In this document: positions 21,558 through 33,066 of the stretch, piece after piece
Position numbering within the stretch: position 1 is the stretch's first letter
Layout: each line of letters starts with the position of its first letter
From: Hydra vulgaris
Lineage: Eukaryota > Cnidaria > Hydrozoa > Anthoathecata > Hydridae
Assembly: GCF_038396675.1 (NCBI RefSeq)
Contig: NC_088934.1
Coordinates: forward strand, 41,766,001-41,830,000
Length of the DNA: 64,000 nucleotides
Direction: 5' to 3'
Notes under the pieces: model-generated
Database searches by the model: none
What the model was told of the DNA's origin: nothing
The model's input: only the letters and a program-made list of their open reading frames with translations
Position numbers and translations under genes: made by a program

Positions 21558-24500
21558 AGTTTTCCTTAACCCTAGTAGCAAGTAACATTGGCGCAATGTT
21601 GGTACAATATTGATCTCAATATTGGCTATATATAAACTGCAATATAACGCCAACATATTTTTTTTTTTATAATCGTATGATAAAAGCATGATGTTTAAAA
21701 AACGTCATTTTAGAACGAATAAAATAAATGCATTATAAATCTCAATATGTATGTACATATATGTATATAAAGCAGGCTCGTACGACAACACGCGTATCGT
21801 TAAGAAATATCATATTGTTGTTTATTTCTCTCCTCCGGCGTCTGCCTTGTTGAGATATTAATAATGAATACAGTGGTATTAACTACAAGATGGTCCACTG
21901 TTCCATTACTAAGTCACATATAAAACTCACAAGAGTTAAATACTTAATATAAAAAAATGAAGACCTCACAGACACAAAAAAGAAGAAAAGAAAATGAAAT
22001 AAAATCAAAAAAAACAAACAAAAAAAAAACAAACAAGAAAAACATTAAAAGCAAGATTCGAAAATAATCGAAAAAGTACCAAAATAATCTGGGCATTTTA
22101 GTTTAAAAAAGATTGTTGTTTATAACTATTTTAATTTTGTTATCTTCGCTCCAGATTTTTTCACATTGTAAAAGAAAAAACTCTTTACTGTTTGATATTT
22201 TTGAAATTTCGAATTCCTCATACAAAATCTTTTTGATTTTGTTTTGGAATTCCTCTAACAAACTCACTCTAGCAAACATCGACTTTTCATGGAACGACCT
22301 CATTCTATTACAGTATAATTTATATAAAAGTTCGTTAAGAAGTAAATTTCCAATATAAAAACTAATTACAGGTGTTAAAGGAAAAAGTAAAGTTTTGAAT
22401 GTATTTTTAAGAGATGGATGATGTGGATAGATTTTTTGAATAAGAGCGAGTGTGTATTTTATGAGTTATTGTGCTTTTTCACATCTAAACATCATATGGC
22501 GAAGGTTTTCTGTTTTTTTCATACATTGAGGGCAGAGATCGTCTGTTACAAAGCCTCTTTTTTAAAAAATCGAGTTGGTTGGAATTGCAAAGTGTATTAG
22601 TTTGTATTTAATTTCGTCTGCTTTATTGTTGATGTTACTTTTGTGGATGTAGTTAAATAATTGGGACCAGTCTTTTGTTGTTATGTTTCTCATGCTATAT
22701 TTATAGTAGTCTGCCCATCTGTAAAATTTTCCTGTTAGGTTTATTTCTGCATCATTTTTGGAGATAGAGTATACATTTTTTGGTTTGAGGTTTATAAATT
22801 TGAGAGAGGGTGAGTTTTTTAGATAAATAGATGTTAGTGCTTTGTTGTGGTTGTAACTTTGGCTTTGAGAATTAATGATGTGTTTCCATTTCGGCGGTAG
22901 TGAATTTATTATTTTTTTTAGGTGTATCTTTATACCGATGAGCTGACTCTCTAGAATGCTGCTAGCAAATACTTTTGAAATGTCAGCTATCTTAATTATG
23001 CTGTTGTTTGTGGATTCTGAAGATGGTTTGAGGATTTTACGCTCGTGTCTTATATATGGATTGTAGAATATTGGTTGGTTTAGTACTTTCTCGATGGTAT
23101 TATTTTTGTGGTTGTTGAATTTTCTATAGAGATGACTCCACGTTTTTATTGTTTGACGGTAGTAGGGGGGTAGAGTTTTTAATGATTTGAAAAAATGCGT
23201 GGTGAGAAATATAAGATTTCCTTGATTTGCATGTCGGTAATTATTAAAAATATGAAGGGCTGAATCTTTCCATGCTCCCTGCTTGTTCTCATAAAAATAT
23301 TTGGAAATCCAACTTCGTTGAATTGATTGTAATTTTTTATTTTCACGTCGATAATGTTTAAACCGCCTTATTGATAGGGAGTTTGGAAACTTGTTTAGGT
23401 GTTTTTATGGAGCTATTATTTCAAAGGAAGTTGTCGATTTTTCGTTCTATTAGTTTTATGTTTTTATCACATGGTATAGGTGGGGTGAAAGCAAGATGCC
23501 ATAGGCCGCTTAGTAGTGTTTGGTTGATTATTAGAGCTTTTCCTTTAACCGATAATTTTAATTTTTCCCACTTTTCTATCTTTTTGTCCAATTTTTCTAT
23601 GCTTTCGTTCCATTGCTGGTTGATATATTGATTAGAATTAGAGAAATTAACACCTAGACTCTTAAGAGTGGTGTCATGCCATACAAAATTTAGAAAATTG
23701 TCTTTTATTATTGATCTGTTTCGTCCAAGCCACAGACCTTGGCATTTGGAAATGTTTAACTTTGTTCCTGTACCTCGTTTGTATATGTTTAGAGCGTTGC
23801 ATTAAGCTGTTATTGAGTTGTCAGTCGATAAGAAAAAGACAGTGTCATTCGCATACTGTTGCAGTTTAGTTTCTTTATTGTCGATTGTGATTCCTTTAAT
23901 TTCTGGATTTCTCCTAATAAATCCTGCAATACCTCTGCTTGAATTATATGTAGTATCATGAAAAGGGGACATCCTTGCCTAACTCCTCTGTATATGTTTA
24001 TTTTGTTTGATAAATAACCGTTTACTTTAAGATATGCACTGATGTCATAATATGTTTTAATTACATTGATAAAGAAAACACTAAAACCAAATTTAAATAA
24101 GCAATCATATAAAAAGTTCCTGTCCACACGGTCAAAGGCTTTTATTTGGTCTATTGACACAATGGAGGCATCTAAATTAATTTTAATATAAATTATGTCT
24201 CTTGTATATGCAAGATTTTGATATATCGTTCGGTGGGGAACACTTGCTGTTTGGTTTTCGTGTATGATTGTTGGGAGTATTTTTGTTAGTCGGTTTGATA
24301 TGATTTTGGTGAGTATTTTGTAATCTGTGTTTAATAGGAAATGTCAGTTTTATCGCCTTTTTTAAATAAACATGTTATAATGGCTTGTTTTTGTGTTTCC
24401 GACATCTCGTGTTTTTTTATGGTATCATTTAGAATATTAACTAAAATTTCACCAATATTATCAAAGTTTGATTTGTAAAATTTGACTGTTTATCGTTAAG

Positions 24501-25045
24501 ATATATTGATTTCGGCGCATTTATTAAAAATATTTAGCAGATAAATTAATCATGCGTTTAAGACAACACTTGTGGAAATATTTTATATATTTTTACTTGT
24601 GGGTTTATAAAAACTTAAAAAGGCAAAAACTTGACCAAGTGAAACTAAAACAAAAGGTAACCCAACTAAATTATAATAATTTTTATAGTTTTTTAAATTA
24701 CTGATTTAATATGGTTTAAAACTTGAGGAATATAACTAAAAATATATGTCAATATTAAAAAGCTAATGAGACAAAATTGGCATATCAATATTTGCCAGTA
24801 TGAGCATGCCAATACTACTCCAATATTGGCACTATAATATTGGACAAACAATATAGAGGCAATATCAGCATGCACATACTTTCCGATACTGGTATGTCAA
24901 TATTGGCGCAATACTTTTTTTACCATTATTGGCACAGTATAGCACATCTTGTCTGCAGTATAGTATATCTTGTCCGATATTGGCTAAGATACCCAATATT
25001 GCACCATCATTGCACCAATATATCTTGCTAGTGGGGAAAACTTTA
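21558..25045. mobile_element. TIR element (about 3.5 kb) carrying a LINE
   Basis: The left end AAAGTTTTCC...CTAGTAGCAAGTAACATTGG and the minus-strand right end AAAGTTTTCCCCACTAGCAAG continue in parallel through ATTGGnGCAATGnTGG and GGTnCAATATTG. Inside both ends there are many ATATTGGC-type words (21590-21650, 24775-25020), so the subterminal zones are repetitive. No transposase of its own was found; most of the interior is an L1/Tx1-like LINE on the minus strand. It is best read as a non-autonomous DNA transposon that received a LINE, inside an older CR1-like LINE. The superfamily is undetermined. Confidence 0.75.
22085..24490 (-). pseudogene. L1/Tx1-like LINE, RT to C-terminus, 5'-truncated
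   Basis: From about 24370 leftward: DYKILTKIISNRLTKILP, HENQTASVP, then SIDQIKAFDRVDRNFL (block A Asp), KVNGYLSNKINIYRGVRQGC with GCPL, then QQYANDTVFFL at about 23880-23850, where the usual YADD reads YAND. After it come GLWLGRNRS, KGKALIINQTLLSGLWHLAF and, near 22500, a Cys/His group (CPQC, then LRHMMFRC). The end at 22303-22103 reads SLLEEFQNKIKKIL and CEKIWSEDNK. A handful of stops and shifts break it. The RGVRQGCPL spelling and the C-terminal CCHC-like group fit the L1/Tx1 side of LINEs, unlike the CR1-like copies elsewhere here. The endonuclease is missing. Confidence 0.85.
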
Positions 25046-25395
25046 AATTCTCTTCATTACATTTCCTAATTAGGAATTCTTAATCGCAATAATTAAAAAC
25101 TTTTATATATAGCTTTGAACTTTTTTTCGTCTGCTTATTTTTTATTTTTGCTTTGGGTTAAGTTATATTTGAAAATAAATTTTAGAATTTATTATCTTTA
25201 TTAAAAAAAAAAAAAAAAAATTATTTCTCTTTATATTTGACATTTTTAATGACAAGATTTGATGGCTATATTATTTACGGATTATTGGGAGTTTGGCGAT
25301 AAGACTATTTTGTCTTCTTATTGCCCCCGTCATGTGTATATTTTACGATTACGAGATTTGTAATTATTTTAAACGGCAAATTTATATTAATAAAA
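25046..25395 (+). mobile_element. CR1-like LINE 3' UTR, second part, with hairpin motif
   Basis: After the nested element the older LINE resumes. It holds an A18 run at 25203-25220, then GGCGATAAGAC, TATTTTGTCTTCTTATTGCC, CGTCATG and TTTTAAACGGC. The last words are shared with the 3' ends at 10.6 kb, 42.3 kb and 61.35 kb, which marks them as the LINE 3' UTR. Confidence 0.75.
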
Positions 25396-25589
25396 AAAAT
25401 ATACGTTTATTTCAAAAGCAGATGTTTTGCAAAAAATAAATTTAACTAATAAGTTACTTCCTTATCAAACCTAAAAACGAGTGTGTTAAATTCATAAAAA
25501 TATTTTATAATAATTTTATATATTATAAAATTGCATCATTTACCACTCAAGTGAGAGCTAACGTTTTTAAAATTTTTATAAAGTATGTT

Positions 25590-26543
25590 TTCAGGGTAGA
25601 GCTAGTTTAGGCTAGTTGAGTATAGGGGCAAGTTAGGCAATTAAAATATCTCAAAAACTATGCATCACATAACAAAACATCTAATGGATGAAAGTTATGG
25701 AATTAGAGTAATAACACAATGCGCAACAAAAAATTGTTGGAAGGCAGTTGTTTAAGATACACGGGCACTTTTTCTATTTTTCACTAAAAAAGTAAAAAAA
25801 AAAAGAGGTTTTGCTATTTTTTGCTTAGATGCTTGTAAATTTTTATATCTGACATCACTATAGTGTTGATATTTTAACAATTTATCGGACTTTCGATTAA
25901 AACTACGTTGTTTTTTTTAGGTTTAAAACCTAACTAATGTGTCACCTAGTCTAGTAGTGGTAAGTTGAGAAGCTTTGAAAAATGAATAAAACTTTCGAAC
26001 ACAAAGAAACAACTTTGATAAAAAGTAATTGAAGATACATTATTTATATATATTTTCAAAAATAGTAATTTCTAAATCGGGCTTCAAAAGTTCAAGATAA
26101 TTGAATAAAATAATGCTTTTATATATTTCTTTTTATAATTTTATACAAATAATATTTATATATTTTATTCTACTTAATTTTTATCTTCTCATATTTACGC
26201 CATTAAAGTGTATAAAGTAAAAAGTTTATAAAATAAAGAAACGCTTACGTTTGTGAAAGTTTTTTTGAAGATTCACCCAAGTTTTGTACCATGCATATTC
26301 ATTCATTTGTTGATTGATTAACTTACCCAACATTATTGCTTAACTTAACCCGCTGGGGCAGGTTGAGCAGATACGAAAAATTTAGTCTTTATCTTATTAG
26401 AAAAATCAAAAAGTATACTTTTTCTAAACAAATTTTTGGCAGGTTAAATTGTCTTCCAAAAAGTGAACAAATTATGTATATCCGACGCAAAGTTCATGAG
26501 ATCTGTTAAATTTAGTAAAAATAGCCTCGCTCTACCCTACTGT
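25590..26543. mobile_element. Possible MITE-like element
   Basis: Left end CAGGGTAGAGCTAG and minus-strand right end CAGTAGGGTAGAGCGAG share AGGGTAGAGC. Inside, GGGGCAAGTTAGGC (left) and ACCCGCTGGGGCAGGTTGAG (about 26350) are words common near pogo-type ends. The interior of about 950 bp has no coding resemblance. Confidence 0.5.
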
Positions 26544-26652
26544 TCTAAAAATATGACCATATGATTGCAAAAGTTGATTGTGAATGTGAAAAAGTTGCAT
26601 CAAGTAAGCAAATTTAAAAAAAATAATGTACTTAGAAAAATAATTCTTAAGC

Positions 26653-29130
26653 AGTGCCGTAGCAAGGATGAAAAGGGAGGGGGGGGGGGGGGCTTGGGAC
26701 CTTGACAAAAAGAGGAAAGTAAAAAGAAACTAAAAAAATTTAAAAGAAAAATGGTTTATAAATAACGCTGATAGTTTTGTTAGCGCATTTCGAAACGAAA
26801 ATTTAACTGAAAAAGAAGATTCAACTGAAATAAATCCATGTCAAATGAGGGCTTTTATGAATCCATCCAATCGAGATATTAACAAAGTTCTGTCTTCCTC
26901 GCCGTTATCAAATCAAGATCTAAACAAAACTGAGGTTTTCCAAATTTTATCGGATATAGGCAAAGCACTTGTTGAGGATTGTTTTGTAAGTGATAGAAAA
27001 ATTAACTTTTAATCATCAAATCACAAAGAAGAAGGAAAAAAAGATATTCCAAACACAAATTTTGAGCTAAGGATCCTGCCACATGGCCACAAATAACTGA
27101 TTAAGAGAGGTGCTTTTTAATTGAAAATGGACCTGAGCAGGAAATCAGAGAAACCTTTCCATCAACTTCTTCTTCTGATACAAAAAAAAGACATTTCAGT
27201 TCAAAGTCGTACAAAAAGATGCTTGCCAATGGCGAACTGGTGAAAAAGCAATGAATACTATATAGCAATTTAAAAGATGCAAAATTCTGTTTTTGATGTG
27301 TACTTTTTTCCTCAACAAAAGCTAATAAGTTGTCTGATATTTCAAAAGGATTTAGTGACTAGAAAAAGCCTAATTTCAAAATTCCTGAACATGAGAATAG
27401 TCCTGAGCATAGAAAATGCTATGCAATTTGGAAGGAAATAGAACAAAATTTAAAAAAAGGCCAAACTTTAGAAAATGACCTTCAGAGAACAATAAACCGA
27501 GAAGCAAACAAATGTAAGGACATTTTAAAAATTAGTGTTGATGCCATACTATTCTGTGCAAATAATAATTTAGGTTTAAGAGGCAGTAATGATGCAATAG
27601 AGGAACAAAAAAGTGGAATCTTTTTAAGTACCCCAGAGTTAATTAGTTATTACAATCCTCTATTGGCAGACCATATTGCAACAATAAAAGCTGCAGTCTT
27701 ACATTTTTCACCACAAATTCAAAATGAAATAATTACAATTGTGGGAGAAAAAGTTAAAGGAGAAATCCTCTCAGGGATTATTAATGCAAAAATAAAAAAT
27801 GGAATGTGCTCAATAGAATAAAGTTTCGTGAATTTTATTGAGAGCCATCAAAAGACTGGAAACGACATCGCCAAAGAAATATTAGGAAAACTAAAATTAA
27901 TGGATTAAGTATTGCAGATTGCAGAGGCCAGGGCTATGACAATGGAGCATATATGGCTTGAAAATACAAAGGAGTTTAAGCACAAATCATTAATATCAAT
28001 GGTTTTGCATCATTTGTATATGTGCAGCCCATACTCTTAATTTGGTTGGCGTTCATGCTGCTGAAGTCTTACCTCTTATGGTCACATTCTTTGTATCTAT
28101 TCAAAAAATATTCACATTTTTCTCCAATTCTACATCAAGATGGGAAAACTGATAAAAGAAATCCCAATTTCATTAGAAGATCACTGTGAAACAAGATGGT
28201 CATCAAAAAAAGAAGCAGTTGCTTCCCTAAACAGTCAAGTTGTAGAAGTTTATACAAGTGTTTTACAAGACATTTGTACAAAAATACCTTTAAAACATGA
28301 AACTGTTGCTGGTGCAAAAGACCTACTCAAATTGTTCAATCTTAAATTTCTTTGTTTGTTGAACCTGTGGACTAAAATTCTTACGTTAATTGACAGAGAA
28401 AATCATGCAATGCAAGCCAAAAAAATTTCAATTGCCTCAAAAAAAAAAGAATGAGCTTGTCTCGGCCGTCCAATATCTTAGAGAAAGGGGAGTGAAAGAC
28501 ATCATAGAACCTGCCAAACAAACAGCAAAAACAATTGACATTGACACAAACTTCCCAATTAAACGAAAGAGAAAAGTCAAACGTACGATGTTTGATGAGG
28601 CTGATGATGATGGCATTTTAATTAAACCAGAACAATACTTTGTCAATCAATGCAACTGTGTGTTTGACAAAATTATTACACAAATGCAATGGCAATTTTA
28701 GGCATGTACATGTCCAAAGTATCATCTGACTTTCTATTTCCCACTGGAAAACTAATCTCCCTTAACATAGTTGAAGAACTTAAGAAAAAAGCATTTAGCC
28801 TAGCATAGAAGTACAAAAATAATTTAGATTCTTTAGAACTGCAAGCTGTGATTGAGAGTTTCAAGTTTCAGGCAAAAGCAATGATGAAAAATTTGGAATG
28901 TGCTAATCCAATTGAAATATTGCAATTTATATACTCGTACTCTTTAACAGATGCATATCCGAACATTGACGTTTCAGGGGTGGCAGGGCCATTTTTAGTT
29001 GGCGCTAAATGTTCTCAGGCCCTTGGTCCCATTTTAGCTTCTCTATTAAACCATGGAAGTAGTATAGATGGAAGTGCAACGCTTGAAAACAAAAAAGGTT
29101 CCGAATACCGATACAAAAACCATGCGTGAA
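26653..29130 (+). pseudogene. hAT (TTF/ZMYM-type) transposase pseudogene
   Basis: Begins at a hAT-type terminus CAGTGCCGTAGCAAGG followed by a G14 run. Coding blocks in order: a DPATWP-type region with GPEQEIRETFPS and KRHFSSKSYKKMLANGE (27070-27240), a C-x2-C-poor linker, NGLSIADCRGQGYDNGAYM (27895-27960), FVYVCAAHTLNLVGVHAAE (28010-28065), FFSNSTSRWE (28110s) and CETRWSSKKEAVASLNSQ (28185-28240). It then continues to a C-terminal stretch NPIEILQFIYSYSLTDAYPN (28905-28965). Multiple stops and shifts show it is dead. The expected closing block with SGERSFSKLKLIK is replaced by unrelated sequence, so the 3' end is deleted or replaced, and no right TIR was found. Confidence 0.88.
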
Positions 29131-30530
29131 ATATAAATATTCGGCAAATGAATAATATTTTAAAAAAATCGCATGTTATTTACGCCGGTGCATTAACTGA
29201 AATTTTAAGTTAATGTTTTTAAACAGATGCTTATATAAATAAAAAATTGCTTAGAAGTTAGCTGGAATGTTGTCAAATTATTAGCTCCAAAATTTAAATG
29301 AAGTGACTGATTTCTATGAGTAAAAAGATGGTTTAGCTGGTCGCTGTTGGTTCAAAAGTATATTCCTTCACATGCCTAAAAACCATACATATTTGTGTTT
29401 CCATTTTATAAAAAAAGCTTATTTGTTTTTTTCAATGTTAAAAATACCTTTTAACATACATATTAGCTCCATTCATCCCCATCCATCTTCATGCATTAAG
29501 CTTAAAGTTCCTCTCAAAAACAAACTTTTTAAACTTGACTACTCCATTTCATTTTATTTGTCCCGATTTGACACGCATCAATAACAATAACAAAATAGAT
29601 TCATTACTTAGAAAAAAATTTTTATGTACATTGTATTTTGAATGCATAATTGGTATAAATCAGGTAAATTTATATAAATTTTTATTATATATAAATAAGA
29701 TTATAAATAAATAAAATTATAAACATATTTAATTTTTACTTATATGTAATATATACACACAAACGTGTGTGTTTTAAAAAAAACTTATTTTCAAGTCTAA
29801 AACTTAAATTAAAGATATATTTATACATAATTTACTTAGTCTCTGTATATTAGTTATGTGACAATCGCGTTTTACCTTTCTTTAATTTAACTTTTATTAA
29901 AAACATTTTATTTAAAATTTCAATTTTTACATTTACATTACAAAAACGTTTAAATAAACTTTTATTAAATTTTAATTAAAGTTAAAATGTTTTTCTTTAT
30001 AGAAGCTGTATCTTTTATAAACAAAGGTTTAGGTGATAGCCAGATTTTCAATAGGTTATTTGTTAGAGATGAAACATTTTAAATGTTTATAATTTATATA
30101 ACTTAAACAAATAAAGAACATTTGTAATACTGTTTGAGCTGCTCAAAATATTCCAATGTCTGAGTCAGCGAACAACATCAGTATTTAGTTATAGTTATTT
30201 ATTATCGAGGTTGTTGTCCATTCACATAATTTATTAATAGTTGTATTCTTAGGAACTGTCCATTAATTACGTCAACAAAGTAGGGGGAGAGGACCTGGAA
30301 ATATTTGACTAGGGGAGGGGGGTATGTCTAAAGATGTTGACGTCAGCAACGCTATTTTTAAAAATAAATTTAGTTACTTAAAATAAGGAAAATTAGGCAG
30401 TGTTTGCAGTCTTGTGTTACACAATCAACTTGAGTATTTTAATAAAGCTAACTATTTTCCTACTTTTTAAAAACCGTGTAGTGCTTTAAAAATACATCGC
30501 ACATACAGAACTAAATAAACACACACGTTG
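29131..30530. other. Intergenic, no gene recognised
   Basis: AT-rich. At 30270-30350 a small G-rich patch is bounded by ACGTCAAC and GTTGACGT and contains GTAGGGGGAGAGG and AGGGGAGGGGGG; it looks like a remnant of a short inverted-repeat element. Confidence 0.4.
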
Positions 30531-30700
30531 TTTTTTTATTTATTTTTTTAGGTGCCCCAAGAAGTCCTTACGGTCTTATCACAGAGCACCACAGATGAGC
30601 ATTTATTCGGAAGTTCTCGCCTCATTCCTAACCGATGTTGCAAAACTTACCCAGAGATGGGGTTTGAACCACGGATCTTTTATTTCTTAGGTAAGTTTAC
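30531..30700 (-). mobile_element. tRNA-derived SINE, second copy, truncated head
   Basis: Shares the core at 20.2 kb almost exactly: GTCCTTACGGTCTTATCAC followed by AGAGCACCAC, and a T-rich tail at 30531-30551 that is the poly(A) on the minus strand. The minus strand carries a B-box-like GTGGTTCAAACCCC near 30665-30680, but the A-box part is missing or replaced. Confidence 0.8.
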
Positions 30701-31746
30701 TCGTAACGCTACAATTTTAATATAGTTTTTAGGTTGAGGAGCTTTATAAACATCAGGACAGGTGGAGGAGCTTTATAAACATCAGAGAATATCTTCTCAA
30801 ACAATGCAAAAAAAATTTTTCTTATTCAATTTTTAGCAGATTAGATTATCTTTTCCAATAGTGAAAAAATTATCTAATTCTTACACACCATTTATAAAAT
30901 CTATGCTATTCTAAAATAACCCTATCTCCTTCTTTTCTGATTCATCCTTGTCTACACATATTCCAAAGTAAAAGATGGACTTTCTAGCCCATCTGCGAAA
31001 AATTAAACAGATTTTTTACACACTGTAATTTTAAATTAAAACCATGTTTTAAACTTTTTCTTTCTTGCGTTAATAAAATTGAGTAATTTTATAAAGTAAA
31101 TTATAATTATAATATTTTGGTGAGCCTAGTCATTAACCTTGCGTAAGATTAAACAGTTAGCACGCGTTGCGTTAAAGTAACTGACTGAACTTTCGAGTTT
31201 AGCTGTAAAAAAAAAAAGAAAATAAAGAAAAGGAAATGTTAACTAAGGATTTAGCTATGCTATCAAGTATTTAAACCCAACATAACGTTTTTTACTAAAT
31301 ATGGTTTATTTAAAGTAGCTAAAAAATCTTGCAAGAGCAGCTTGGATTTTAATTTTAACAGATTTGTAATTTACATGCTATTTTCTTAAAGAAGCTGCGA
31401 ACATTTTTCCTTGCTATTTTATCGTTCTTGAAATTGTTGAAAGCCAGTGTTTTATGTTGAGAACATGTAAAATGTCAAAGTTATGTTACAAAACTTTCTG
31501 ACTCCATGAACTCACGCATTAATAAACCTACTTTAAAAAATAACGTTTAAAACTACTTTCAAATTTAACTGCAAAGTTTATGTACATTTTCTTTATATAT
31601 TTTTATTTTGTTATATGACGTAAAAATTTTTTTCAAAGTGAAATTTTCTCAATACTCAGGTGTAACAATTAAATAAGTTATATATATAACTCTCGCGCTG
31701 AAAAAATGTGATAACTTTATTTACTATAATAAATGAGAAAACTTAC
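30701..31746. other. Intergenic/intronic, no coding signal
   Basis: Contains a local duplication of GGAGCTTTATAAACATCAG (30738-30755 and 30767-30785). Otherwise AT-rich, ending at the splice donor of the Death-domain exon on the minus strand. Confidence 0.5.
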
Positions 31747-32001
31747 CTCGTTCGCATTTAATGATCACATCAATTCTTTCACAATAAATCAAACCATCTT
31801 TAATATCTTTCCATACTTTATTAGGATACTTTCTAAACCAACTGTTTAGAATTTGATAGGTTTGTTCAAAGACTGTATTAAACTCATATAAGACACACTC
31901 GATTTTTTCATCGCTAATATTTAATTTGCGAGCAAATTTCTTCCAATCTTTAGGCAATTCGTTAGCAAGCATGTACAGTACTCTATGAGTAAGTTTTTCA
32001 A
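31747..32001 (-). CDS. Death-domain exon (phase 1-1)
   Basis: The minus strand has a strong acceptor (CCACCTTTTTTTAG ending at 32002) and a consensus donor (GAG followed by GTAAGT at 31746-31741). The 255-bp exon between is fully open and encodes one Death domain: LANELPKDWKKFARKL, NISDEKIECVLYE, QTYQILNSWFRKYP and WKDIKDGLIYC follow the six-helix pattern with the conserved W of the LGxDWkxLAxxL core. Both ends split a codon after base one. Such symmetric domain exons are typical of modular immune adaptors. Death domains mediate homotypic assembly in apoptosis and NLR signalling. The next compatible exon on this strand is the NB-ARC/TPR exon at 19890; the previous is a possible short exon ending at 32069. 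Domain identity is strong; gene membership is inferred. Confidence 0.88.
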
Positions 32002-32068
32002 CTAAAAAAAGGTGGAAGAGCTTTGTCAAACTAAGTATTGTTTATTAATGTAAAAAAAATTAAATTAC

Positions 32069-32165
32069 CTCTCAAATTATCAAGATCGTCCTTTTGATTC
32101 GTTTTGAATTTCTTTTCCAAGATAATGAGCAGTTTTAATTTTCTTGATTTTTTAATTTTCCGTAC
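32069..32165 (-). CDS. Possible upstream exon end (DED-like tail), 67-bp intron
   Basis: Reading KLLIILEKKFKTNQKDDLDN then LR, cut by a donor GAG/GTAATT at 32069-32068. A 67-bp intron (32068-32002) with a pyrimidine-rich end would join it in phase 1 to the Death exon. The pattern LxxLEK...DDLDxLR resembles the last helices of a death-effector-type domain. The exon's upstream boundary is unclear because hAT transposase sequence runs into it without a break in frame. This may be a true exon whose 5' part was replaced by the hAT, or chance open frame. Confidence 0.45.
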
Positions 32166-33066
32166 ATTTTCATTCATTAATGGGTCAAATAAAGCGAGAC
32201 ACTCAACAAATTTAAAAAAATTACTATTGGCGTTATTGTAAAGCTTTTCATTTGTTCCACGAAATGCCAAGTTTTACGTAGCCAGTACTCTGACTAAGGC
32301 AATTAATCTTTCTAAAATTTGTCGCCAATATTGTTCTTTTTCTTTCATTTTTTGTTGGTGGTCAATATGATCAATGGTTTATATATCAAGTTCTTTCCAC
32401 TTTTGAAAATAACGAGATGTGAGTTACTTTTTTCATGAGAAGAAAGAAGTGCTCCAATATTCTTCCAATCGTTTAAACCTGAACCTTCTAAAGTCGGCAA
32501 ACTACTTTTACTTTTACCAAATAATCTACAACATAAACAAAAAAACTACATTTTTTGAAACTGAATATTTAGGCATTTGGTAATGCCTAAATATAACCTT
32601 CTCCATTTGGTAATGTCTGCTTGTAACAGAGTAATAAAAATTTTCCTTTTTGTTTATCTCGAAGTCGTTGAAAGTTATATTTTTCAATTTGTTGAGGTCT
32701 ATTTTGTATAACAAATTGCTGAAAATTGTCACTAAAATGAGTAGGCCAATTTGCAGGGTCACTGTAGTCTGCAGATGATAATTAGCTAATTTAGATTTCA
32801 GTTTCAATTGAAACATTAACAACAGGACTTGCTTCAGGTAAATAAATTTGGTTTTTATTGGTATTTACAATTTCATTTTGTTGACTTAAAACACTAGCAT
32901 TATTAACAGTTTCATTGTCAACTATCACTTTTTTACTAACACCGCTATCGCCTTCAATGGCAAAATCAGTACATGTAGAATAAGTTTCTGCACGAAAATA
33001 TTTCAAAATAGCTCCTCTTTGACTTTCTTTATTTTTCTTTACTGTTAGTCTCTTTTTCTCTGACAT
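32160..33066 (-). pseudogene. hAT (TTF/ZMYM-type) transposase N-terminal pseudogene
   Basis: Starts MSEKKRLTVKKNKESQRGA and continues through a Ser/Val-rich leader. In shifting frames it then reads DPANWPTHFSDNFQQFVI, KGKFLLLCYKQTLPNGE, GSGLNDWKNIGALLSSHEKS and LAFRGTNEKLYNNANSNFF, then VECLALFDPLMNENVR. These are the TTF-type finger region and first part of the catalytic domain. The rest of the transposase is absent: sequence changes abruptly after NENVR at about 32160. Confidence 0.85.

Noticed and set aside
24693..25031. Paired small ORFs on opposite strands at 24.7-25.0 kb
   Set aside because: They lie in the repetitive ATATTGGC subterminal zone of the TIR element and reflect its palindromic words.
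28848..29129. A separate gene encoding FLVGAKCSQALGPILASLL
   Set aside because: The first half is the C-terminal part of the hAT pseudogene; the remainder is an unsupported open extension without a domain.
32031..32270. A single host gene from the hAT start at 33066 to the Death exon
   Set aside because: The hAT part is in several frames and matches transposases closely, so only the short tail before the 32069 donor was kept as a possible exon.
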